The notes: a model not told the origin generated them from the sequence alone. DNA of 64,000 nucleotides from Caballeronia telluris (GCF_001544495.1 NZ_FCNZ02000007.1:62001-126000); one strand, 5' to 3'. Positions 1-9,154 are shown, counted from the first letter of the stretch. Program-made: numbers and translations.

Positions 1-323
1 CCGATCAGAAGACACAATACCGTCGATACCGCCGCCACCAGCAGCGAATTCACGTAAGTGGCGAAATACAGGCTGTCGGTGAAAAGGAACAGGTAATGCG
101 AAAAATCGAGCGCGATATTGAGCACGCCCTCCTTCATCGCGACGAGTTCCGTATAAGGCGGAATGCTGAGTTGCGAATCCGCGAAGCTGATTTTGACGAC
201 CAGCAGAAACGGCACGAGGAAAAAAAGCAGCAGCCACACGAACGGGCCACCGATCACCGCCGAGCGGCCGGTGAAGCCGAGCCGCCGCCAGGGCGCCACC
301 ACGAGATCGAGCACGCGCTTCAT
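1..323 (-). CDS. potH: Putrescine/polyamine ABC transporter inner-membrane permease PotH (partial, 3' end outside window)
   Basis: About 107 N-terminal residues are present; the rest lies beyond the left edge. The start is ATG at 323, overlapping the potG TGA in an ATGA junction, which supports translational coupling. The protein opens with a basic cytoplasmic tail (MKRVLDLVVAPWRRLGF), then a first hydrophobic segment (FVWLLLFFLVPFLLVV) followed by KISFADSQLSIPPYTEL, typical of PotB/PotH-type permeases. It would form one half of the membrane channel of a polyamine importer with PotI (expected just outside the window), energised by PotG and fed by periplasmic PotF. Assignment to putrescine rather than spermidine rests on the potF-potG-potH order and is an inference. 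Confidence 0.88.
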   Translation of the reverse strand, partial: MKRVLDLVVAPWRRLGFTGRSAVIGGPFVWLLLFFLVPFLLVVKISFADSQLSIPPYTELVAMKEGVLNIALDFSHYLFLFTDSLYFATYVNSLLVAAVSTVLCLLI

Positions 324-1486
324 GACGTCAATACCACGCCGGCCGAGGCGCTCCAGCGCACGTAGACTTCGTCGTCCCAGGTCGGCGAGTCGATTTCGCC
401 GAGCGCGAGGCTCGACACGCTCGCGACCACGATCTTGCCGCTGTCAAGCTTCACGTGATACAGCGAATAGCCGCCCATGTACGCGATGTTCGCCACGGTG
501 CCGCGCCCCCAGTTGTACGCGCCTTCGGGCGGCTTTCGCATCAGCGCGATGCGCTCGGGCCGCACGGAGATCGTCACCGGCATGCCGAGCGGCCCGGTGA
601 TGCCGTGGTTCACATAGAGGCGCACGGGCAGCTCGGACGATTCCACGAAGACGTGGTCCGGCTCGTCCTCGACGACGTTGCCGTCGAACAGGTTCGTCGA
701 GCCGATGAATTCCGCCGAAAAACGGCTGTTCGGGTATTCGTAGACCTCGTGCGGCGTGCCGAGCTGCACGATCTGGCCTTCGCTCATCACCGCGAGCCGG
801 TCGGCCATCGTCATCGCTTCTTCCTGGTCGTGCGTGACCATGATGCAGGTCACGCCCACCTGATCCAGGATGTTCACGAGTTCCATCTGCGTGCGCTGGC
901 GGATTTGTTTGTCGAGCGCGGACATTGGCTCGTCGAGGAGCAGCAGCTTCGGCCGCTTCACGAGACTGCGCGCGAGCGCCACGCGCTGCTGCTGGCCGCC
1001 CGACAGTTGATGCGGCTTGCGCTTCGCGAAACGCGCCATCTGCACGAGTTCGAGCGCGCCGTGCACGCGGTCCTTCAGTTCGGCGCCTTTCACGCCTTCC
1101 TGCTTCAGCCCGAACGCGACGTTCGACTCCACCGACATGTGCGGAAAGAGCGCGTACGACTGGAACATCATGTTGGTCGGCCGGCTGTAAGGCGGCATCT
1201 TCGCGAGGTCGACGCCTTCGATCAGTATGTGGCCCGACGTCACGGTTTCGAGACCCGCGAGCATGCGCAGCAAGGTCGACTTGCCGCAGCCGGAACTGCC
1301 GAGCAGCGCGAACAGCTCGCCCTTCTTGACCGACAGGTTCACGCCCTTCACGGCCACGGTCTCGTCGAATTTCTTCACGACATCGACGATCTGCACAAAA
1401 TTGTCCGCGCCGGCGACGGCTGGACTCGCCGGCTGCGGCTTGCCGGAATTAGGCGCTGCCTGCACTGCGCTCGACTGCTCACTCAT
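320..1486 (-). CDS. potG: Putrescine ABC transporter ATP-binding protein PotG
   Basis: 388 residues, the usual size for PotA/PotG ATPases. It hydrolyses ATP at the cytoplasmic face to drive polyamine import. Visible motifs are Walker A (GSSGCGKST), the Q-loop region (NMMFQSYALFPHM), the ABC signature (LSGGQQQRVALARSL), Walker B (LLLLDEPMSALD) and the H-loop ([12 protein letters not shown]). A C-terminal TOBE-type regulatory region follows. I chose the ATG at 1486 (MSEQSSAV) because the upstream extension is basic and unlike the family, and a purine-rich GAGCAGG precedes this ATG. It lies 154 bp downstream of potF with a stem-loop between, and overlaps potH by 4 bp. Confidence 0.93.
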   Translation of the reverse strand: MSEQSSAVQAAPNSGKPQPASPAVAGADNFVQIVDVVKKFDETVAVKGVNLSVKKGELFALLGSSGCGKSTLLRMLAGLETVTSGHILIEGVDLAKMPPYSRPTNMMFQSYALFPHMSVESNVAFGLKQEGVKGAELKDRVHGALELVQMARFAKRKPHQLSGGQQQRVALARSLVKRPKLLLLDEPMSALDKQIRQRTQMELVNILDQVGVTCIMVTHDQEEAMTMADRLAVMSEGQIVQLGTPHEVYEYPNSRFSAEFIGSTNLFDGNVVEDEPDHVFVESSELPVRLYVNHGITGPLGMPVTISVRPERIALMRKPPEGAYNWGRGTVANIAYMGGYSLYHVKLDSGKIVVASVSSLALGEIDSPTWDDEVYVRWSASAGVVLTS

Positions 1487-1574
1487 GATTGCCTGCTCGA
1501 CTCCTGCGATATTCGTTCTACGCTGACGTTTTCCGCCGGGGACGCGCAGCAATCCATCGTCCCGGCGACGAACA

Positions 1575-1598
1575 AAGCCCCCGGCGGACCAGGGGCTT
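1575..1598 (-). other. Intercistronic stem-loop between potF and potG
   Basis: Perfect 7-bp inverted repeat AAGCCCC (1575-1581) and GGGGCTT (1592-1598) with a 10-nt loop, in the 154-bp gap after potF. No long T run follows on the minus strand, so it looks more like an mRNA-stabilising or partial attenuation hairpin than a full terminator. Such hairpins after a binding-protein gene are common in ABC uptake operons and allow more binding protein than membrane components. The role here is inferred from position. Confidence 0.45.
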
Positions 1599-1640
1599 CG
1601 AGTTTGATACTGACTTATGACGGTTCAGGCGCCATCCAGT

Positions 1641-2744
1641 CTACCGGCCGGACTTGAATTCGGTCCACAGCCGCGTCTGCAGACGCTGGATCTCCGGCGG
1701 CAGCGGCTTCAGCAGGAACAGCGTCTTCACCACGTCCTGCGGCGGATAGACGGCCGGATCGTTCGCCACGTCCTTGTCGACGTACTTGCGCGCTTCGGCA
1801 TTCGCGCTCGGGTAGTAGACCGTGTTCGTGATCGCGGCGTGAACCTGCGGCGTCTCGATGTAGTTGATCCATTCGAGCGCGGCGTCCTTGTTCTTCGCGT
1901 CCTTCGGAATCGCCATCACGTCGAACCAGACCGGTGCCCCGCCCTTCGGGATGTAATACTCGATCTTGAACGACTTCTTCGCGTCGACCGCGCGATGCTT
2001 CGCGATCACGACATCGCCCGACCAGCCGTACGCGAAGCAGATGTCGCCGCCGACCAGGTCGTTGATGTAGCCGGACGAATTGAACTGCCGGATGTACGGG
2101 CGGATCTTCTTGAGCATCGCAAGCGCGGCGCGGTAGTCGGCCGGGTTCGTGCTCATCGGATCTTTGCCGATGTAATGCAGCGCGGCGGCGAACATCTGGT
2201 CGGGCGCGTCGAGCACCGAGACGCCGCAAGCCTTCAGCTTCGAGATGTTCTCGGGCTTGAAGAGGATGTCCCAGCTGTCGAGCGCGACGCCGCTGCCGAG
2301 CAGCTGCTGCGCCTTCGTCACGTTGTAGCCGAGGCCGGTCGTGCCATAGGCCCAGGGCACCGTGTACTTGTTGCCCGGATCGGCACCCTCGACGAGCTTC
2401 ATCAGGTCGGGATCGAGATACTTGAGGTTCGGCAGTTTCGACTTGTCGAGCGGCGCGAAGATGCCTGCGGCGATCTGCTTGCCCGCGTAGTTGCTGGTCG
2501 GCACGACGATGTCATAGCCGGAATTACCCGTGAGGAGCTTGGCCTGAAGGGTGTCGTCGCTGTCGTAGTTGTCGTATTTGACCTGGACGCCGGTTTGCTT
2601 CGTGAAGTTCGGGACCGTGTCCTTGGCGATGTAATCCGACCAGTTGTACACGTTGAGCTGCGTGTCCTTCGCCGATGCCGCCACCGGCGTCAGCGCTGCG
2701 GCGCAAGCGATCAGGCCGGCCAGGACCGCCAATTTTTGTTTCAT
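1641..2744 (-). CDS. potF: Periplasmic putrescine-binding protein PotF
   Basis: 367 residues, matching PotF/PotD family length. The N-terminus (MKQKLAVLAGLIACAAALTPVAASA) is a Sec signal peptide, with cleavage expected after ASA. The mature protein begins KDTQLNVYNWSDYIA, the hallmark start of polyamine-binding proteins, and later carries VPWAYGTTGLGYN. It captures putrescine or a related polyamine in the periplasm and delivers it to PotH/PotI. ATG at 2744 was chosen because GGAG lies 6-9 bases upstream and the signal peptide starts there; the longer reading frame adds only arginine/glycine-rich non-family sequence. It is the first gene of the operon; the 608-bp upstream region should hold its promoter. 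Confidence 0.95.
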   Translation of the reverse strand: MKQKLAVLAGLIACAAALTPVAASAKDTQLNVYNWSDYIAKDTVPNFTKQTGVQVKYDNYDSDDTLQAKLLTGNSGYDIVVPTSNYAGKQIAAGIFAPLDKSKLPNLKYLDPDLMKLVEGADPGNKYTVPWAYGTTGLGYNVTKAQQLLGSGVALDSWDILFKPENISKLKACGVSVLDAPDQMFAAALHYIGKDPMSTNPADYRAALAMLKKIRPYIRQFNSSGYINDLVGGDICFAYGWSGDVVIAKHRAVDAKKSFKIEYYIPKGGAPVWFDVMAIPKDAKNKDAALEWINYIETPQVHAAITNTVYYPSANAEARKYVDKDVANDPAVYPPQDVVKTLFLLKPLPPEIQRLQTRLWTEFKSGR

Positions 2745-3352
2745 CTCGATTCTCCGTCGTTCGACTTTCGACCGCCTCATGCCGCGCGGATCGCCGCCTC
2801 TTGATCCTGTCGATCCGGCCGATCCGCGGCGCCCTTTAAAAACCCGAAAACTACCATTAAACAGCGGTGGGACAAAAAACAATCGCCGCCTGTCGCGCGA
2901 AATTCACAGCGCCGCGCGCGCCGTGCACGCCGGGGCGCGTATCACGGGCGCATCGACTGCGCGTTGCCGACGGGCGATCGGGCCCCGCGAGAAGCGGCGC
3001 AATTTTAGCCGTTAAACCTCGCGCGCGACACAGGCAAAAACCACACTCGCATCAATGAAGCCGGATACCCGTTCGCTGCGTAATGCGAACATCCGTCTCT
3101 GGAATTCGCGAGCCCGCTGGCGAGTCATGCCTTTGAAGCCAGCCGGGTCGCGACAGGATCGAATAGCCAGGCGGAACAGTCGTTGCTGAGCCATTTCGGA
3201 TGCGCGCCGCAGCTCGGGCGCGCGCAGGACGGGCAGCGCGCTTTTCCGCGCTGCCCGACGCGGGCGGCACATGCAATGGCTCCAAGAGCGCTGCTGCCCA
3301 CTTTTGACGACGCGCAGCAGTCCGTTGCAGCCATTCCACGCCAAGATCCGCG
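2745..3352. other. 608-bp divergent intergenic region (potF / mntH)
   Basis: No convincing gene. The potF-proximal part contains A/T-rich stretches; on the minus strand TTGTTT (2877-2882) and TTTAAT (2856-2861) are 15 bp apart and could be a weak promoter. The mntH-proximal 250 bp contains a strong hairpin at 3230-3257 (listed separately) and an imperfect CTGGC / GCCAG dyad near 3115-3142. I looked for hallmarks of the yybP-ykoY manganese riboswitch and did not see them. Reading frames here are shadows of GC-rich sequence. Confidence 0.5.
3230..3257 (+). other. Strong hairpin in the mntH leader region
   Basis: Perfect 11-bp inverted repeat: CGGGCAGCGCG (3230-3240), loop CTTTTC, CGCGCTGCCCG (3247-3257). 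It ends about 95 bp before the mntH start codon. No T run follows, so it is not a standard intrinsic terminator on the plus strand. It may be a 5' UTR structure controlling the metal transporter, or simply a stable stem; the function is unknown. Confidence 0.5.
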
Positions 3353-4678
3353 ATGAACACCAATCCGTCCGCCCTGACGCCGTGCCCCGCCAAGCGCCCT
3401 TCGTCCGATCGCGAACCGCGTGAAGGTCGCCGCCCGCATGCCCCGCGCGGAAGATGGTTCTCGTTCGTCGGCGCGGGCGCGCTCGTCGCGGTCGGCTACA
3501 TGGACCCCGGCAACTGGGCGACGGCCCTCGGCAGCGGCGCCCGGTACGGCTATCGGCTGCTCGGCGTCGTGCTGCTCGCGAGCCTGATGGGGATGCTGCT
3601 GCAATGGGTGGCGTCGCGGGTGGGCGTCGTCACCGGGCGCGACCTTGCGCGCCTGTGCCGCGAGCGCTTCAGCCGCCGCACGACGCTGTTTCTCTGGATC
3701 ACGTGCGAAATTGCCATCATCGCGTGCGATGTCGCTGAAGTCGTCGGCAGCGCGGTCGCGCTCCAGTTGCTGCTCGGCGTCTCGCTGACGGCGGGCGTCC
3801 TGATGTCGGCCGTCGCGACCTTCGCGATGCTCGCGCTGCAAAGCCGCGGCCGCCGTCCGCTGCAGATGTTCGTCACCGCGCTCATTTTCTTCATCGGTTT
3901 TTGCTTCGTCGTGGAACTGGCGCTCGCCAAGCCGGCCTGGCACGACGCGCTTGCCGGCCTCGCGCCGCCGAGGGAACTGCTGCGCGACGCCGGCATGGTC
4001 TGGCTCGCGGCCGGCATCCTCGGCGCGACCGTGATGCCGCACAACCTCTATCTGCACTCCGCGCTCGTGAAGCATCATGCGCCGGGTGGCGACGACCGCG
4101 CGGTCGCGGCGGCGCTCTACGGCGTCAATATCGACACCTTCGCGTCGCTCGCGCTGGCTTTCACGGTCAACGCGTCGCTTCTGATCGTGGCGGCCGCGGT
4201 GTTTCATGCGAGCGGCCACGTCGACGTCGAGGATCTCGCCGATGCGCACCGGCTGATCGCGCCGCTCGTCGGCAACCAGTGGGCGAGCATCTTCTTCGCC
4301 GCGGCGCTGCTCGCCTGCGGGCTGAACGCGACGGTCACCGGCACGCTCGCGGGCCAGGCGGTGATGGAAGGCTTCCTGCGGCTGTCGATTGCGCGCTGGG
4401 CGCGGGCGCTCCTCACGCGCGGACTCGCGATCGGGCCCGCGCTCGTCGCGGTGAGCGCGTTCGGTGAACATGGATCGAATCAGTTGCTGGTGGCTAGCCA
4501 GGTCGTGCTCACGCTGCAGCTTCCGCTTGCCGTGATCCCGCTCGTGCGTTTCGCGTCGGATGCGGGGCTGATGGGCCGCTGGCGCGTCGCGCGCGTCCCG
4601 CTCGCGCTCGCGTGGGGCTCTGCGGGCATCATCGTCGTGTTGAATGGCGCGCTGCTCTGGCAACTGGTGGTCGGCTGA
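3353..4678 (+). CDS. mntH: NRAMP-family divalent metal (Mn2+/Fe2+) transporter
   Basis: 441 residues with about 11 hydrophobic segments, a proton-coupled importer in the inner membrane. TM1 carries the metal-binding motif DPGN (Asp51, Asn54). TM6 carries ATVMPHN (Ala225, Met228, His230); the Ala/Met pair is characteristic of true Mn/Fe NRAMPs, whereas NRAMP-related Mg transporters lack the Met. The N-terminal 35 residues are a basic, proline-rich cytoplasmic tail. The start ATG at 3353 has only a weak AAGATCCGCG upstream. It stands alone and divergent from potF, and the structured leader upstream suggests post-transcriptional control. Mn versus Fe preference cannot be read from sequence. Confidence 0.9.
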   Translation: MNTNPSALTPCPAKRPSSDREPREGRRPHAPRGRWFSFVGAGALVAVGYMDPGNWATALGSGARYGYRLLGVVLLASLMGMLLQWVASRVGVVTGRDLARLCRERFSRRTTLFLWITCEIAIIACDVAEVVGSAVALQLLLGVSLTAGVLMSAVATFAMLALQSRGRRPLQMFVTALIFFIGFCFVVELALAKPAWHDALAGLAPPRELLRDAGMVWLAAGILGATVMPHNLYLHSALVKHHAPGGDDRAVAAALYGVNIDTFASLALAFTVNASLLIVAAAVFHASGHVDVEDLADAHRLIAPLVGNQWASIFFAAALLACGLNATVTGTLAGQAVMEGFLRLSIARWARALLTRGLAIGPALVAVSAFGEHGSNQLLVASQVVLTLQLPLAVIPLVRFASDAGLMGRWRVARVPLALAWGSAGIIVVLNGALLWQLVVG

Positions 4679-4899
4679 GCGCGCGCGCCAATGTCTTAAG
4701 CACGTTTACAATTACGTTCTTCTTTTTCGGATCGCCGCGAAGATACCGCGGCAGCGCGTCCCCTCAGCGTTTTTCACCGCCTGAGCAGAAACCGGACGCA
4801 GCGCCCGCGCGTTCGCGCGTGCGGTGCAAACCGGTTGACTTCAGTGAATTCAACGGTTCGACGACGGCGAGCGCATCCCATCAATAGGACGAACGTTTC

Positions 4900-6180
4900 A
4901 TGGCTCGAGGCCTTTTGCATTCCAGAAAGCAGTCCATCCGGCGCGTCGGGTTTCTCGCTGCGCGCGCGGTTGCGTTCGCGGCCGCGCTCGGCTGCGCGAG
5001 CCTCGCCCATGCGACCGTCGCAGTGTTGCAACCGGCGCGCGAAGCCGCCGCGCAACAGCCGCTGGAACTGACGCTGATGTACACCGCCGACGACGGCAAG
5101 CCGCTCACCGTCGAAGTGCCGAAACAGTTGACCTTGACGCTCACCAATGGCGACCTGCCGCCGCAGCCGCTCGCGCTCACCCGCGAGGCCGCCGTGCCGG
5201 ACCGCCTGCAACTGCGCGCCGGACAGTATCGGCGGGTGCGGTTTTCGGCGCCGTGGCCCGACACGGCACGCGGCACGGTCAAGATCGATCCGGTCGGCTT
5301 CGATTCGTCGCCGATGCTTGTGACGCTCAATCGCGGCGAGAACCAGGCGCAGGTCGTCGCCGCCGAGCGCGCCGAAACGCAGGCCGCGACGCCCGGCCAG
5401 CTGGCGAGCGCCTCGGCGGCGGCGAACGCGACCGCCGTGCCGACCACGACCACCGATCGCATGCTGAGCGGGCGCCTGTCGACCTTCGATCCGATGTATT
5501 TCGGCGACGGCGTGAACGGCGACAATTCCGCGAAATTCCAGTTCAGCTTCAAATACCGGCTGATGCTCCCGGACGACCCGCGCTCGCGCAGCCTGCTCGA
5601 CAACCTCTATTTCGGCTACACGCAGACGTCGATCTGGGACTTGTCGGCCGATTCCGCGCCGTTTCGCGACACGAGCTATCAGCCGCAACTGTTCTACTAC
5701 GTGCAGGACACGGGCTGGAAGAGTCCGCTGTTCACGCGCATGGGCGTCGCAGCGGGCTTCGGCCACGAATCGAACGGCAAGAGCGGCGACGATTCGCGCG
5801 CGATCAACATCGCGTTCGTGCGTCCGACGTGGGAATTCGGCGACCTGAATTCGAATCACCTGACGCTCTCGCCGAAGTTCTATTACTACATCACGAAGAA
5901 AGGCAACGAGGATATCGCCGACTATCGCGGCTACGTCGACTTGCTGGTGAAGTACGGCAGCCCCGACGGCTGGCAGCTCGCCACCACGCTGCGCAAAGGC
6001 ACCAAGCACTGGTACGGCAGCATCGACTCGCAGTTGACGTATCCGCTTGCGAAGCTGATCGGCAGCGCGTGGGGCGGCTATCTGTGGGTGGGCTACTTCA
6101 ACGGCTACGGCGAGGACATCCTCGATTACAACCAGCGCAATCACTGGATCGCGCGGATCGGCTACAGTATCGCGCGCTGA
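4900..6180 (+). CDS. pldA: Outer-membrane phospholipase A1 (OMPLA)
   Basis: 426 residues. An N-terminal signal peptide (residues 1-37, ending ASLAHA) is followed by an extra 150-residue N-terminal region rich in Ala/Thr/Pro and then the C-terminal OMPLA beta-barrel. The catalytic signature GHESNGKSGDDSRAIN supplies His289, Ser291 and Asn303. Their spacing (2 and 14 residues) equals that of E. coli OMPLA His142/Ser144/Asn156. The enzyme hydrolyses phospholipids that reach the outer leaflet and is normally activated by calcium-dependent dimerisation. It is longer than the E. coli protein (289 aa) because of the N-terminal region, a feature also seen in other beta-proteobacterial members. It appears monocistronic, with the small DUF1289 gene 53 bp downstream. 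Confidence 0.93.
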   Translation: MARGLLHSRKQSIRRVGFLAARAVAFAAALGCASLAHATVAVLQPAREAAAQQPLELTLMYTADDGKPLTVEVPKQLTLTLTNGDLPPQPLALTREAAVPDRLQLRAGQYRRVRFSAPWPDTARGTVKIDPVGFDSSPMLVTLNRGENQAQVVAAERAETQAATPGQLASASAAANATAVPTTTTDRMLSGRLSTFDPMYFGDGVNGDNSAKFQFSFKYRLMLPDDPRSRSLLDNLYFGYTQTSIWDLSADSAPFRDTSYQPQLFYYVQDTGWKSPLFTRMGVAAGFGHESNGKSGDDSRAINIAFVRPTWEFGDLNSNHLTLSPKFYYYITKKGNEDIADYRGYVDLLVKYGSPDGWQLATTLRKGTKHWYGSIDSQLTYPLAKLIGSAWGGYLWVGYFNGYGEDILDYNQRNHWIARIGYSIAR

Positions 6181-6233
6181 TTTTTTTCGACGCGCCCGGC
6201 TTGGCCAAGAAGACGGGCGCCAACAGGTTTCTT

Positions 6234-6437
6234 ATGTCATCGAATCTTCACGACTTGCCCGACAGCCCCTGCATCGGCGTCTGCTCCACGCTCTTCGACG
6301 ACGTCTGCAAGGGCTGCGGCCGCACGGCGGGCGAAGTGTCGAACTGGGTGTTTCTCTCGGACGAGGAAAAGCGCGCGATCTGGGTGCGCATCACGCGCGA
6401 AGGCACCGCGATGCGGTTCCGCAACGACCGGCTCTGA
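6234..6437 (+). CDS. DUF1289 small cysteine-rich protein
   Basis: 67 residues. The pattern SPCIGVCSTLFDDVCKGCGR with a downstream WVFLSDEEKRAIW segment is the DUF1289 signature: four cysteines in CxxxC...CxxC arrangement that probably bind a metal or Fe-S centre, followed by a helical segment. The molecular function is unknown. It starts at ATG 6234, 53 bp after pldA, and its stop codon directly abuts the stop of the convergent nitronate monooxygenase gene, so the two 3' ends touch. Confidence 0.85.
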   Translation: MSSNLHDLPDSPCIGVCSTLFDDVCKGCGRTAGEVSNWVFLSDEEKRAIWVRITREGTAMRFRNDRL

Positions 6438-7592
6438 TCAGGCCGCCGCCGGGCGCGTCGCGCCGAGCAGGAGATCGAGCAGTTCGCGCACGCTGCGGAT
6501 CGCCGATCCGAACGGCAAGGCCTCGCGACCGCGGAAGAACAGGCCGTTCGCGACGTCGCCGCGCAACGCGGCCGAAAGCCGCGTATCGATGCAGAAGTGA
6601 CCGAATTTCTCGATGCCGTCGCGCAGGCCGCACACCGCCAGACAGTCGAGCCCCGTCGGACAATTCTGCTTGCGCGCGCCGATCTTCGTGCGGATACGCT
6701 CCTCGTTCTTCAGATAACGCATGAGCCACGGCGTCTTCACCGCGCGCGCGGGCAGCCCGGTCACGCTGACGAAATCGACGATGTCCTCCGGCGCTGCTTC
6801 CGCCAGGATGCGCTTGAAGTTCGGGTGCGCATCGCCCTCTTCGGTGACGGCGAACGGCGTGCCGAGCTGCACGCCCGCCGCGCCCGCCGCGAAACACGCG
6901 CGCACGGCTTCGTGGCTGTTCACGCCGCCCGCGACGATCAGCGGAATGCGCGTGCGTTCGATGCCGAGCGTATCGAACGTCTGCATCGTTTCCGCGATCA
7001 CGCGGGCGAAGTCGAAGCGCGCATCCTGCATGTCCGCGAGATGCGCGACGCCGAGATGGCCGCCCGCGTGCGCGGGATGCTCGATCACGATCGCATCGGG
7101 CAGGCGGTTCTTCTTGAGCCACTTCTTCAGCACGAGCGCGATGCCGCGACTGTCCGACAGAATCGGAATCAGCGCGATGTCGACGCCTTCCGTCAGATCC
7201 GGCAGGTCGAGCGGCAGGCCCGCGCCCATCACGATGGCGTCGGCGCCGCTCTCGCACGCGGTGCGCACGGAATCGGCGTAGGAGCTGACCGCGCGCATCA
7301 CGTTGACGGCGATCATGCCGCGCCCCTCGCTCAGGCGTTTTGCCGCACCGATTTCGCGCGCGAGCGCTTCCTGATTCGCCACTTCGAGCGTCGCGCGGGC
7401 CGAGTCCGCCTTGCAGCGTTCCAGCAGGTCCGGGTGATGATGGCGCAGGTCGATGCTCGCGATCGTGCCGAGCGCGCCTTCCTTGGCGACAGCACCCGCC
7501 AAGCGATGCGCCGAAACGCCGACGCCCATTCCGCCTTGCACGATGGGCAACAGCGTGCGGCCGCGGATGGTCAGCATGGGGAGCGTGGTCAT
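6438..7592 (-). CDS. Nitronate monooxygenase / NAD(P)H-dependent flavin oxidoreductase family protein
   Basis: 384 residues. The N-terminus LPIVQGGMGVGVSAHRLA and the phosphate-binding region IPLIVAGGVNSHEAV ... AAGVQLGTPF identify the FMN TIM-barrel family that includes 2-nitropropane dioxygenases and FabK-like reductases. EHPAHAGGHLG contains the histidine region used by nitronate monooxygenases. A C-terminal extension carries four cysteines in C-x5-C-x3-C-x12-C (starting at NCPTG), suggestive of a metal or Fe-S site. Physiological substrate unknown. The start ATG at 7592 gives a family-like N-terminus. It lies downstream of the aldehyde dehydrogenase but is separated from it by nothing on its own upstream side except the 128-bp gap holding the ALDH terminator. 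Confidence 0.82.
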   Translation of the reverse strand: MTTLPMLTIRGRTLLPIVQGGMGVGVSAHRLAGAVAKEGALGTIASIDLRHHHPDLLERCKADSARATLEVANQEALAREIGAAKRLSEGRGMIAVNVMRAVSSYADSVRTACESGADAIVMGAGLPLDLPDLTEGVDIALIPILSDSRGIALVLKKWLKKNRLPDAIVIEHPAHAGGHLGVAHLADMQDARFDFARVIAETMQTFDTLGIERTRIPLIVAGGVNSHEAVRACFAAGAAGVQLGTPFAVTEEGDAHPNFKRILAEAAPEDIVDFVSVTGLPARAVKTPWLMRYLKNEERIRTKIGARKQNCPTGLDCLAVCGLRDGIEKFGHFCIDTRLSAALRGDVANGLFFRGREALPFGSAIRSVRELLDLLLGATRPAAA

Positions 7593-7670
7593 GAATGAGT
7601 GTCCTTCGATAAATTCAGATTGGGGGAGTCTGATCGAAGGGACCGCACGCGAAATTGAGAAAAATCAAGA

Positions 7671-7708
7671 AACCGGTCATCGCGGCGCGCTGGCCGCGAT
7701 GACCGGTT
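7671..7708 (-). terminator. Intrinsic terminator downstream of the aldehyde dehydrogenase gene
   Basis: Perfect 15-bp inverted repeat AACCGGTCATCGCGG (7671-7685) / CCGCGATGACCGGTT (7694-7708) with an 8-nt loop. On the minus strand the stem is followed by TCTTGATTTTTC, a T-rich tail. It begins 12 bp after the aldehyde dehydrogenase stop codon. Confidence 0.8.
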
Positions 7709-7720
7709 CGCGCCGATGGC

Positions 7721-9154
7721 TTAGCGAGAACCCGCGCGGAACTGCATCGATTTGTACTCGAGATATTCCTCGAGCCCGTACCTGCCGTTCTCGCGGCCAT
7801 GCCCCGACTGCTTGAAGCCGCCGAACGGCGCGGACATATTCCACGCGCCGCCGTTGATGTCGACCTGTCCGGTGCGGATGCGCCGCGCGACGCCGAGCGC
7901 GCGCTCGTCGTCGCCGGACCAGACCGCGCCGCCGAGGCCGTAGAGCGAGTCGTTCGCGATGCGCACCGCTTCGTCTTCGTCCTTGTAGGTGAGGATCGAG
8001 AGCACGGGGCCGAAGATTTCCTCCTGCGCGATCGTCGCCTTCGGATGGACGCGGCCGAAGACCGTCGGCTTCACGTAGAAGCCGCGATCGAGGCCGTCGG
8101 GCTTGCCGGGGCCGCCCGTCACGAGTTCGGCGCCTTCCTCGACGCCGCGGCGGATGTAGTCCTGCACGCGCGTCTCCTGCGCCGACGACGCCAGCGGACC
8201 GAGCTTCGTCGCTTCGCTCTTCGGGTCGCCCGGGACGAACGCTTCGGCGGCACGCGCCGCGAGTTCGCGCGCCTCCTCGTAGCGCGCTTCCGGGACGATG
8301 AGCCGCGTGTGCGCCGAACACGTCTGCCCGGAGTTCAGGAAGCACGCGCTCACGGTGCCTTTGATCGCGGCGGGGAAATCGGCGTCGTCGAGGACGATCG
8401 CCGCCGACTTGCCGCCGAGTTCCAGCGCGACGCGCTTGACGGTCGCGGACGCCAGTTCCGAGACGCGCTTGCCTGCGCGCGTCGAACCGGTGAACGACAC
8501 CATGTCGACGGACGGATGACTCGCCAGCATCTCGCCGACGACCGGCCCGTAACCGCTCACCAGATTGAACACGCCCGCGGGCAGTCCGGCCTCGTGGATT
8601 GCTTCGGCCAGCACGAACGCGTTCAGCGGCGCGATTTCCGACGGCTTGAGCACGACGGTGCAGCCCGCCGCCAGCGCGGCCGCGACCTTCAGCGTGATCT
8701 GGTTGAGCGGAAAATTCCACGGCGTGATCGCCGCGACGACGCCGACCGGCTCACGCACGACGAGCGAATTGCCGACCTGTTCCTCGAATTCGAACTCCGC
8801 CGCGAGTTTCGCGTAGGCGCTCCAGTTGTAGACCGGTCCGCCGACCTGAATGGCGCGCGCGAGCTTGATCGGCATGCCGACTTCGCCCGCGATCAGGGTC
8901 GCGAGTTCCTCGGTGCGCGCTTTGAGCGCGGTGGCGATCTTGGCGAGATAGTCGGCGCGTTCCCTGGGCGGCGTCGCGGCCCAGCCGTCGAACGCTAGGC
9001 GCGCGGCTTCGATGGCCGCTTCGGCGTCGACTTCGCGGCCTTCCGGGATGCGGCCCATGACTGCTTCGGTCGCGGAATCGATGACGTCGATGGTGCCGTC
9101 GCCGGAAGGTTTCAGCCATCGGCCGCCGATGTACAACTGCGCGTAGGTCTTCAT
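7721..9154 (-). CDS. NAD(P)-dependent aldehyde dehydrogenase
   Basis: 477 residues, a full-length ALDH-superfamily enzyme oxidising an aldehyde to its carboxylate. The active-site Asn147 lies in TPWNFP, the general-base Glu245 in LELGGKS and the nucleophile Cys279 in NSGQTCSA. The nucleotide-binding [11 protein letters not shown] segment is intact. The C-terminal [14 protein letters not shown] is the standard family signature. The family is too broad to name a substrate; no neighbouring catabolic gene points to one. ATG 9154 is preceded by AGGAGACGGG. It is monocistronic: a terminator follows it and the ybiT terminator precedes it. Confidence 0.9.
   Translation of the reverse strand: MKTYAQLYIGGRWLKPSGDGTIDVIDSATEAVMGRIPEGREVDAEAAIEAARLAFDGWAATPPRERADYLAKIATALKARTEELATLIAGEVGMPIKLARAIQVGGPVYNWSAYAKLAAEFEFEEQVGNSLVVREPVGVVAAITPWNFPLNQITLKVAAALAAGCTVVLKPSEIAPLNAFVLAEAIHEAGLPAGVFNLVSGYGPVVGEMLASHPSVDMVSFTGSTRAGKRVSELASATVKRVALELGGKSAAIVLDDADFPAAIKGTVSACFLNSGQTCSAHTRLIVPEARYEEARELAARAAEAFVPGDPKSEATKLGPLASSAQETRVQDYIRRGVEEGAELVTGGPGKPDGLDRGFYVKPTVFGRVHPKATIAQEEIFGPVLSILTYKDEDEAVRIANDSLYGLGGAVWSGDDERALGVARRIRTGQVDINGGAWNMSAPFGGFKQSGHGRENGRYGLEEYLEYKSMQFRAGSR

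Noticed and set aside
455..1657. Long plus-strand open frame opposite potG
   Set aside because: It is antisense to a well-supported ABC ATPase gene; GC-rich third positions keep the opposite strand open. Its protein is His/Arg-rich with no recognisable domain.
2745..3352. Manganese (yybP-ykoY) riboswitch upstream of mntH
   Set aside because: A strong hairpin is present but the conserved unpaired motifs of that riboswitch could not be found by eye.
3125..4663. 512-residue minus-strand frame opposite mntH
   Set aside because: Complement of the NRAMP gene; composition is Arg/Glu/His-rich low complexity, typical of antisense shadows.
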